Assembly: GCA_905221035.1 (NCBI GenBank)
Contig: CAJNBP010000002.1
Location: forward strand, 62,001-126,000
Length of the DNA stretch: 64,000 nucleotides
Source: a bacterium
GTDB lineage: Bacteria; Bacillota; Bacilli; Lactobacillales; Streptococcaceae
Reading direction: 5' to 3'
How positions within the stretch are numbered: the stretch's first letter is position 1; the number at the start of each line of letters is the position of its first letter. The notes under the pieces are model-generated. The model saw only the letters and a program-made list of their open reading frames with translations. It had not been told where the DNA came from and did not search any database. The translations under genes were made by a program, and so were the position numbers. Below, one piece after another: positions 57,508 through 64,000 of the stretch.

Positions 57508-59256
57508 TTATTCAGAGCTAAAAGCTGCAGCTTGCTGCATTTGGTAATACTTGCCTTTTCTAGCCATGAGGTCCTGATGGTTCCCATACTCAACAATGTC
57601 GCCATCCACCAAGACAAGAATCAAATCTGCATCCTGAATAGTTGACAAACGGTGAGCAATGATAAAACTTGTGCGCCCCTTCATGAGTTTGGCAAAGGCA
57701 TCCTGTACTAGCACTTCTGTCCGTGTATCGATGGAGGAAGTTGCCTCGTCTAAGATAAGAATCTTAGGGATAGCTAGAAAGACTCGGGCGATTGTCAAGA
57801 GCTGGGCTTGGCCAACAGAGAGAGATTCTCCTGCATTTTCCAACTTGGTATCGTATCCCTGTGGCAACTGTTGGATGAAAAAGTCCGCATTGGCTGCCTT
57901 TGCAGCAGCAATCACTTGCTCCCGACTGGCTTCAGGATTGCCAAAGGCAATATTGTCATGAATAGTTCCTTGCTTGAGCCAGGTTTCTTGGAGCACCATG
58001 CCAAACTGCTGTCTCAATGATGCTCGGGTATAATCATAAATGGATTGCCCATCCAGCAAGATATCTCCAGAGTTAATGGGATAAAATCGCATAAGGAGAT
58101 TGATCAGAGTTGATTTTCCAGCACCTGTCGGACCAACGATAGCCACCTTGCTACCAGCCGGAATATCGATAGACAAATCCTTAATCAAAATCTTTTCAGG
58201 ATGGTAGCCAAAAGAAACATGCTTAAAGGAAATAGCTCCCTTAATCTGGTCACTGGTCAAGACTTCCTTACCTGTTTCAGTTACCTCAGGACTTTCTAAG
58301 ACAGCATAGACGCGCTCTGCACAAGCTAAAGCACTTTGCAACTCGGCTAGAACTGAAGAAATATCGTTAAAGGGCTTGGTGTACTGTTGGACGTAATTCA
58401 AAAAAGTCACTAAACGTCCGATGGTCAAGGTTGAACCCATCATGATACGATAAGCTCCTACTCCAGCTAAAAGCGCATAAATGAGCGCATTGACAAAGCG
58501 AGTTGAAGGATTAACCGTTGATGAATAAAAGATGGCTGACTGAGAATAGCCTGCGTAATTTTCATTCGCCTCATGCAGTCTTTGGATAAACTCTGTCTGA
58601 GCATTGAAAGACTGGATAATAGTTTGCTGACTAAGCGACTCTTCAATCAACTGACTCTGAATCCCCCTCGTCTCTGTTTGTTTCTGGAAGAGATGATAAG
58701 AGCGTTTGGCAATGAAGCGTGAAATCACCATAGACAGTGGTGTCAACAGTAAGACTAAGAGAGTCATGAGGAGATGAATTTGAAGCATGGCTAGAATACT
58801 AACCAAAATCATCAAGACGCCGATGAAAAATTGGTTAAAAATCATGGTCAAGCCAGCTGCCAACTGCTCGATATCTGTGGTCACACGACTGACCATCTCT
58901 CCACTGCCTTGCCGATCCACAAAAGCAATCGGTAAACGATGGAGCTTATGGATGATTCGCTCTCGCAAGTCTCTGGTATAAGAGAAGATTAGGCGATTAT
59001 AAAGAAGGGGATTGATCCATTGCACCAGTGTATTTCCTATGACTACCAAGATCATCTGGAGGAAAATCTGCCAAAAAACTGGTGACGAACCAGCCACTAG
59101 GACTTGGTCGATGACCTGCCCAATCAAGATAGGTAGGTAAATCGATAAGCCAACTTGGGCAATAGTTCCTAGAAAGGCTAGGAAAAGAAGGAAAGGATGG
59201 CTGGATAAATCTTTTGCCAAACGTTTGAGCGTCTGGTTTGCAGTTTGTCGTCTCAT
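57508..59256 (-). CDS. ABC exporter half-transporter (second subunit)
   Basis: A 582-residue half-transporter with an N-terminal six-helix membrane domain (~1-320) and a C-terminal ATPase. The cassette has Walker A GPTGAGKSTLINLLMRF near 378, the signature-region LSVGQAQLLTIARVFLAIP near 480 (V in place of the second Gly), Walker B ILILDEATSSIDTRTE and IAHRLSTIQ. I choose the ATG at 59256 (MRRQTANQ), one base after the upstream stop with GGAGGA before it. It pairs with the 59258-60982 gene as a heterodimer like LmrCD/PatAB; the substrate is unknown. Confidence 0.92.
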   Translation of the reverse strand: MRRQTANQTLKRLAKDLSSHPFLLFLAFLGTIAQVGLSIYLPILIGQVIDQVLVAGSSPVFWQIFLQMILVVIGNTLVQWINPLLYNRLIFSYTRDLRERIIHKLHRLPIAFVDRQGSGEMVSRVTTDIEQLAAGLTMIFNQFFIGVLMILVSILAMLQIHLLMTLLVLLLTPLSMVISRFIAKRSYHLFQKQTETRGIQSQLIEESLSQQTIIQSFNAQTEFIQRLHEANENYAGYSQSAIFYSSTVNPSTRFVNALIYALLAGVGAYRIMMGSTLTIGRLVTFLNYVQQYTKPFNDISSVLAELQSALACAERVYAVLESPEVTETGKEVLTSDQIKGAISFKHVSFGYHPEKILIKDLSIDIPAGSKVAIVGPTGAGKSTLINLLMRFYPINSGDILLDGQSIYDYTRASLRQQFGMVLQETWLKQGTIHDNIAFGNPEASREQVIAAAKAANADFFIQQLPQGYDTKLENAGESLSVGQAQLLTIARVFLAIPKILILDEATSSIDTRTEVLVQDAFAKLMKGRTSFIIAHRLSTIQDADLILVLVDGDIVEYGNHQDLMARKGKYYQMQQAAAFSSE

Positions 59257-59257
59257 G

Positions 59258-60982
59258 CTAGTCCTCCTTTCCATGCTGTGATGCATTGATTTCACGATAG
59301 ACTTGACTAGTTTGCATCAATTCCTCGTGCTTGCCGATAGCTAGTAACTCACCTTTTTCCAAGAGGAGAATCTGGTCAGCCATCTGAAGTGTCGAAGTCC
59401 GTTGAGAAATCAAAATTAAGCTCGTATTTGGCATATTTTCTCGAATAGCTTTCAAGAGCTTGGACTCGGTGATGGTGTCGAGGGCCGAGGTCGCATCATC
59501 TAGGATGAGAAATGGTGCTTGGCGCAAGACTGCACGTGCAATAGACAGCCTTTGTTTTTGTCCACCTGAGAAATTTCGCCCTCCTGCCTCAACAGTGGCA
59601 TCCAAAAGTCCTTCCTTTTCACTGACAAAATCCTTAGCTTGCGCAATCTCCAAGGCCTGCCAGAGTTCTTGATCAGTCACTTCTTGATTTAAACCCAAAG
59701 TCAAGTTGGAACGAATGGTTCCCTTAAAAAGTTCGACCTTTTGGGGCACATAGGCAATCCAAGACCGCCACTGCTCAAGATTACGAGGACTACGTCCATC
59801 TCGATAAAGGTCAATGCTTCCCTTGTCTGCTGGGTAAAGTCCAAGTAAGACTTGCACCAAGCTTGATTTACCAGAACCCGTCCCCCCAATGATACCAAGG
59901 ATTTGCCCTTGAGTCATATCAAAGGAAATGTCTCTCAGAGAAGGCTGGGCTGCATCTGGATAGGTAAAAGTCAATTCTTGCACTTGTAAAACCTGATCGT
60001 TGATAGCTTGCTTTTGTTCTAACTCTGCATGGATATCCTCTGGAGATTCTGCAAAGACTTCCTCGATTCGCTTGGCTGAGATATAGGACTGGTTGAGAGA
60101 ATTTATCAGCATGGCGAGCTTAACCAATTCCACCAAGATCTGCAAGAGATAGTTGATAAGAGCAATCAAGGCACCTTGACTGAGCACTCCTCCTTGAATA
60201 GAAATATAGCCCTGCCAAATGATGACGAGAAGAGTTCCATTAACAATTAGATAAGTCAGAGGGGTTAATAAACTAGACCAGAAACCCGTCTTTTCTTGCA
60301 GTCTCGCATAAACTTGGTTAAGGGTTTGAAAAATCTGTAACTCTCGTTTTTCTTGACCAAAAGCACGAATAACCCGCATGCCTTGTAATTGCTGGCGCGT
60401 TTCCTGAACCAACTGGTCCGTTTTCTTTCTGAGACTGCTGTAGAGAGGATTGACCAATCGAGAAAGACCTACAATGACGATGTTCAAAATGACAACCATG
60501 ACCAAGAACCAGAAAGTCAGCTCAGACGAGATGCGATAGGCCATAAAAATGGCTCCAAAAACGATAATAGGCGCTCGCAAAAAGAGACGCAGGAATTGAT
60601 TGATGCCAGTCTGAATCTGGTAAGTATCCGAAGTCAAACGAGTCACCAAGCTAGAAGTTGTCAAACGGTCTCTGCTATCCTTGGGCAAGGAAAGAATATG
60701 ACGATAAAGGTCGTTTGTCAGTTCTTTGGCAAATCCAACCGCAGCCTTGGCTGAATAAAACTGAGCTACCAAGGCCACTAAAACGCCAATGACTGCAAAG
60801 ATAAGGAGCAGGCCAATCTGCATCCATAGATGCCCTTGATCTCTCTGGGGCAAGGATTGGTCAACAATCCCTGCAATCACCATTGGAACCAGGAGCTCAA
60901 AAACAGCTTCTAGTAGCTTGAACAAGGGTGCTAAAATCGATTCTTTGATGTAGGGTTTAAAGTAAGATAGTAAGTGTTTCAT
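59258..60982 (-). CDS. ABC exporter half-transporter (first subunit)
   Basis: A 574-residue half-transporter with a six-helix membrane domain, then an ATPase with Walker A GGTGSGKSSLVQVLLGLY near 365, signature NFSGGQKQRLSIARAVLRQ near 470, Walker B LILDDATSALDTITE and ISQRTSTLQ. Walker B reads DDAT, where the expected catalytic Glu is Asp: a degenerate catalytic site typical of one partner in heterodimeric exporters. The gene is upstream of, and almost abuts, the second subunit gene. Confidence 0.92.
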   Translation of the reverse strand: MKHLLSYFKPYIKESILAPLFKLLEAVFELLVPMVIAGIVDQSLPQRDQGHLWMQIGLLLIFAVIGVLVALVAQFYSAKAAVGFAKELTNDLYRHILSLPKDSRDRLTTSSLVTRLTSDTYQIQTGINQFLRLFLRAPIIVFGAIFMAYRISSELTFWFLVMVVILNIVIVGLSRLVNPLYSSLRKKTDQLVQETRQQLQGMRVIRAFGQEKRELQIFQTLNQVYARLQEKTGFWSSLLTPLTYLIVNGTLLVIIWQGYISIQGGVLSQGALIALINYLLQILVELVKLAMLINSLNQSYISAKRIEEVFAESPEDIHAELEQKQAINDQVLQVQELTFTYPDAAQPSLRDISFDMTQGQILGIIGGTGSGKSSLVQVLLGLYPADKGSIDLYRDGRSPRNLEQWRSWIAYVPQKVELFKGTIRSNLTLGLNQEVTDQELWQALEIAQAKDFVSEKEGLLDATVEAGGRNFSGGQKQRLSIARAVLRQAPFLILDDATSALDTITESKLLKAIRENMPNTSLILISQRTSTLQMADQILLLEKGELLAIGKHEELMQTSQVYREINASQHGKED

Positions 60983-61004
60983 AAATCCCTTCTATTTTCT
61001 AAAA

Positions 61005-61028
61005 TGAAGAAAGTGGGAAGCTCCCACC
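61005..61028 (-). terminator. Terminator after msrAB
   Basis: GTGGGA-gct-TCCCAC hairpin followed by TTTCTT on the minus strand. Confidence 0.6.
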
Positions 61029-61037
61029 CTCTCAATT

Positions 61038-61976
61038 TTATTTGTTTAAGTATGGCAATAGATAGCCATACCCTGCTTCGTCCATCTCATCCTTGGCCAC
61101 AAAGCGTAAGGAGGCAGAATTGATACAGTAACGCAGGCCACCTAACTCCCGAGGTCCATCTGTGAAAACATGACCCAAGTGAGCATTGCCTGACCGAGAA
61201 CGAACCTCGATTCGCTCCATTCCATGGCTCAAGTCTTTGTAATAATGAATCAATTCCTTGGAAATCGGACGGCTAAAACTTGGCCAACCACAACCTGAGG
61301 CAAACTTATCCTTAGCAAAGAAGAGTGGCTCACCCGTTGTAATGTCTACATAAATGCCCTCTTCAAAGGTTTGGTCATAGACATTACTAAATGGAGCCTC
61401 TGTAGCAGCTTCTTGGGTAACACGATAAGACTCTTCAGATAAACTTTCCTTTAACACTTCTTGACTAGGCTTTTCATAGTTAGAGGCATCAATCAATGGC
61501 TTATCAGCATCGGTCACATCGATATGACAGTAACCGGAAGGATTTTTCTTGAGATAGTCTTGGTGGTAGTCTTCAGCCAAAATATAGTGGCGAAGCTTCT
61601 CCACCTCTACTGCAATCTTTCGACCGAGCATACGCTCCTGCTCCTGCACCACCGTGTAGATAGATGGTAGGTCTGATTCATCCTGATAATAGATCCCAGT
61701 TCGATATTGGCGACCACGATCATTCCCTTGTTGATTAATCGATAAAGGATCGATGACTCGGAAATAATAAAGTAAAATCTCTCTGAGTGACACTGTCTTC
61801 TCATCATAAATCACTTGAACCGTTTCTGCATGGTCTGTTTCTTTGATTAGTTGATAATTGGTCGTTTCAACTTTCCCATTAGCGTAGCCAACACTAGTTG
61901 CTAGCACTCCAGAAATACGTGAAAAATACTCCTCTAGGCCCCAAAAACAACCGCCTGCTAGATAAATTTCTGCCAT
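61038..61976 (-). CDS. msrAB: Fused peptide-methionine sulfoxide reductase MsrA/MsrB
   Basis: A bifunctional repair enzyme that reduces S- and R-methionine sulfoxide in proteins. The 312 residues contain MsrA ([11 protein letters not shown] near 9, catalytic Cys) and, from ~175, MsrB ([11 protein letters not shown] near 233; [11 protein letters not shown] near 288 with the catalytic Cys). There is no signal peptide or thioredoxin domain, so this is the cytosolic version. The ATG at 61976 has AAGGAG upstream. A BOX element lies just upstream and could influence expression. Confidence 0.96.
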   Translation of the reverse strand: MAEIYLAGGCFWGLEEYFSRISGVLATSVGYANGKVETTNYQLIKETDHAETVQVIYDEKTVSLREILLYYFRVIDPLSINQQGNDRGRQYRTGIYYQDESDLPSIYTVVQEQERMLGRKIAVEVEKLRHYILAEDYHQDYLKKNPSGYCHIDVTDADKPLIDASNYEKPSQEVLKESLSEESYRVTQEAATEAPFSNVYDQTFEEGIYVDITTGEPLFFAKDKFASGCGWPSFSRPISKELIHYYKDLSHGMERIEVRSRSGNAHLGHVFTDGPRELGGLRYCINSASLRFVAKDEMDEAGYGYLLPYLNK

Positions 61977-62005
61977 CTTTATTTCTCCTTTATCAAGTTT
62001 ATAAC

Positions 62006-62167
62006 TAATACTCTTCGAAAATCTCTTCAAACCAAGTCAGCTTACATCTGCAACCTCAAAACAGTATTTTGAGCTAACTTCGTCAGTTCTATCCACAACC
62101 TCAAAACACTGTTTTGAGCAGCCTGCGGCTAGCTTTCTAGTTCGCTCTTTGATTTTCATTGAGTATA
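62006..62167 (+). repeat. BOX element with boxB modules, copy 5
   Basis: A 162-base composite: boxA shortened after AACCAAGTCAGCTT, a partial boxB (CAACCTCAAAACAGTATTTTGAG), a full boxB (from CTAACTTCGTCAGTTC to CACTGTTTTGAGC) and boxC ending CATTGAGTA. TA flanks both ends. It is the only copy here with boxB and lies between thrB and msrAB. Confidence 0.9.
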
Positions 62168-62179
62168 AACTTCTTTTCA

Positions 62180-62226
62180 AAAAAAGGATAGGAAGCTCTC
62201 TGGTCAAGAGTTTCCCCATCCTATCT
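62180..62226 (-). terminator. Terminator after thrB
   Basis: AGGATGGGGAAACTC ... GAGCTTCCTATCCT stem followed by TTTTTTT on the minus strand. Confidence 0.8.
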
Positions 62227-62234
62227 TCTATTCT

Positions 62235-63104
62235 TTATTTTGCTTCAACACGGACACCTTGGGTATCAACTTTCAAATCATGCAGTTTGCCTTTGAAGGG
62301 TTGCTTTTCCAATTCTGCCTTAATCGCCGGCATCTTGTTATGAGAAGCCAGAACCATAACTGTCGGTCCGGCACCAGAGAGGTAGGTCGCATAGGCACCA
62401 TTCTCTTTGGCTACTTGCTTAATCGTAGCAAATTCTCTCACCAAGTCCTGACGATAGCGCTCGTGGAAGAGGTCTCCCTCGATTGCTTGCCCAGCTGTCA
62501 CCATATCTCCTGCTAACAAGGCTGCAACAGCTACATTGGCGATAGAACTGGCAGCAACAGCTTCCTTGTAGGACAATTTCTTAGGCAAGACACCGCGGCT
62601 ATCGCGAGTGCGTAATTCATAGTTAGGAATGTAAGCTAGAAAATCACATTCTGGGAAGTCTGCCACAATCGCAGAGACTTGCCCTTCAACAGAACTTGCA
62701 ATAACGAGATTACCATAAATGGCTGGAGCCACATTGTCTGGATGTCCTTCAATCTTGGTCGCCAACTGCAACTTTTCATGGTCAGATAAGTTAAGCTTTC
62801 CTAATTGGTTGGCTAGTTCAATCCCAGCAACAATAACCGAGCTTGAAGAACCCAAACCACGCGCCAAGGGAACATTACTGGTCATTTTCAAACGTCTTGG
62901 TTGCAAGTCTGGTACAATTTGCAAGGCAATCTTGAGCAAGAGATTACGCTCGTCATGGGGAATCCATTTACCAATCTGGTGTTCGATCAACCACTCATCT
63001 CGTTCTTCGCAGACCTCAATTTGAAGATACTTGGTTACAGCTACACCGACCGAGTCAAAACCCGGCCCGATATTGGCACTGGTTGCAGGTACAATAATTT
63101 TCAT
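62235..63104 (-). CDS. thrB: Homoserine kinase
   Basis: ThrB phosphorylates homoserine on the way to threonine. The 289 residues are a GHMP kinase: [20 protein letters not shown] at the start, the ATP-binding [20 protein letters not shown] near 84 and the C-terminal [13 protein letters not shown] near 243. It begins one base after the hom stop codon, in the usual hom-thrB operon, and a terminator follows. Confidence 0.97.
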   Translation of the reverse strand: MKIIVPATSANIGPGFDSVGVAVTKYLQIEVCEERDEWLIEHQIGKWIPHDERNLLLKIALQIVPDLQPRRLKMTSNVPLARGLGSSSSVIVAGIELANQLGKLNLSDHEKLQLATKIEGHPDNVAPAIYGNLVIASSVEGQVSAIVADFPECDFLAYIPNYELRTRDSRGVLPKKLSYKEAVAASSIANVAVAALLAGDMVTAGQAIEGDLFHERYRQDLVREFATIKQVAKENGAYATYLSGAGPTVMVLASHNKMPAIKAELEKQPFKGKLHDLKVDTQGVRVEAK

Positions 63105-63105
63105 C

Positions 63106-64000
63106 TTATTCTCCTAGCACCTTGAAGGTATTCAAGAGGTCAAATTCTGAAACCTTCTTCAATTCAGCTGAAACATTTTCAAGTTGCGCTTTATTAATCT
63201 TATGTGTGATAATCACTACACGAGCCTTATCACCTTCTTTGCCATCTTGGAGAATTTGCTTGAAGGAAATATCTTGAGCGTTGAAGATTTCAGCCAATTT
63301 CAAGACCTGACCTTTTGAATCTGGAGCCAAGATTGAGAAATAGTAGTTTGCTTTAACATCTTCTGGATTTGCCAAGACCAAGTCACGGCTATATTCGTTG
63401 AAATCTTTACCGATGGTTCCATCATTCAGGCGACGAACGATACGGACAATATCCGCCACAACACTCGTTGCAGTTGGTTTTTGACCAGCACCTGGTCCGT
63501 AGTACATAGACTCACCGATACCGATAGATTCTACAAAGACAGCGTTCATTACGCCATTCACACTAGCGAGTGGGTGCGCTTTAGGTAGGAAGGTTGGAGT
63601 CACTTCTGCAGCAATACCTGAAGGAGTTTCCTCGATAGAACCAACTAATTTCACTACATAGCCAAGATCTTGGGCTACAGCTACGTCTTCTGGTGTGATG
63701 TTGCGGATTCCCTTGTGGGCTACATCGTCAAAGGCAACCTTCATACCAAAGGCAAATTGGCTCAAAATCACCATCTTGTAGGCTGCGTCAATTCCATCTA
63801 CGTCATTTGTAGGGTCACTTTCTGCAAAACCTAGTCTTTGTGCTTCCGCAAGAGCATCATCGTAAGACCAGCCTTCTTCCACCATTTTGGTCATCATGAA
63901 GTTGGAAGTTCCGTTGACTACTCCAAGCACGCGCGTGATTTTATCAGAAGCTAATGAATTTGCTAGAGTGCGAAGAATTGGAATCCCACCAGCTACTGCT
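63106..64000 (-). CDS. hom: Homoserine dehydrogenase, 5'-truncated by window edge
   Basis: Hom reduces aspartate semialdehyde to homoserine, the branch point to threonine and methionine. The C-terminal ~298 residues are present; the NAD(P)-binding N-terminus lies beyond base 64000. Visible are [16 protein letters not shown] at the edge, [36 protein letters not shown] (substrate and catalytic region) and a C-terminal ACT-like domain from ~185 ([20 protein letters not shown]), which normally gives threonine feedback control. Confidence 0.97.
   Translation of the reverse strand, partial: AVAGGIPILRTLANSLASDKITRVLGVVNGTSNFMMTKMVEEGWSYDDALAEAQRLGFAESDPTNDVDGIDAAYKMVILSQFAFGMKVAFDDVAHKGIRNITPEDVAVAQDLGYVVKLVGSIEETPSGIAAEVTPTFLPKAHPLASVNGVMNAVFVESIGIGESMYYGPGAGQKPTATSVVADIVRIVRRLNDGTIGKDFNEYSRDLVLANPEDVKANYYFSILAPDSKGQVLKLAEIFNAQDISFKQILQDGKEGDKARVVIITHKINKAQLENVSAELKKVSEFDLLNTFKVLGE

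Overview
The window is chromosomal DNA from a streptococcus of the mitis group, very close to Streptococcus pneumoniae. The evidence is the low-GC codon use, the set of genes (clpE, ezrA, gyrB, rodA-like, dinG, ciaRH, pepN, the MacAB-like pump, slrA, sodA, gdhA, msrAB, thrB, hom), and five copies of the BOX repeat, which is confined to pneumococcus and near relatives. I cannot separate S. pneumoniae from S. mitis or S. pseudopneumoniae by eye. No rRNA, tRNA, CRISPR array, prophage or intact insertion sequence is visible. The window is almost all core genome.

Layout. 1-5.5 kb (mostly minus strand): rpiA (cut by the window edge), an NAD(P)HX dehydratase with an unrecognised partner gene, folD, a TfoX-N protein and a two-gene polar amino acid ABC importer. 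5.7-9.3 kb (plus): a DUF1797 protein, CtsR-controlled clpE, a Nudix hydrolase and a DUF1827 protein. 9.5-31.5 kb (minus): HAD-gyrB-ezrA, dinG-rodA-DJ1, a U32 protein, ciaRH, pepN, a DUF2829-SDR-ASCH operon, a small accessory block (broken coiled-coil gene, nuclease lipoprotein, PadR pair) with three copies of one terminator, and metG. 31.5-39.5 kb: the MacAB-like efflux operon, divergent gor, bioY, a PC4-like protein, an ATP-cone protein, trmD-rimM. 39.5-43.7 kb: a hydrolase, an EamA permease, khpA-rpsP, and two genes each interrupted near the 5' end by a BOX element. 43.7-51.3 kb: slrA, then yutD-rlmN-vanZ-ABC-F, sodA, holA, pyrDA. 51.5-64 kb: gdhA, a TetR/oxidoreductase pair, the rplJL operon with its L10 leader, an MTA/SAH deaminase-like amidohydrolase, a heterodimeric ABC exporter, msrAB, thrB and hom (cut by the window edge).

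Functional themes are housekeeping (replication, translation, envelope growth), stress and redox defence (ClpE, SodA, Gor, MsrAB, CiaRH), and nitrogen and amino acid metabolism (GdhA, ThrB, Hom, the amino acid importer).

I did not find a large undescribed system. The observations most worth checking are: two BOX insertions whose precise removal with one TA restores, or nearly restores, a gene; a 9-12-9 direct repeat of the ComE/BlpR type directly upstream of the MacAB-like pump; a full-consensus CcpA site inside the sodA promoter; three genes with an extended -10 box only 7-8 nt before the ATG (leaderless mRNAs); and an uncharacterised 273-residue gene, possibly ADP-ribosyltransferase-like, coupled to the NAD(P)HX repair gene.
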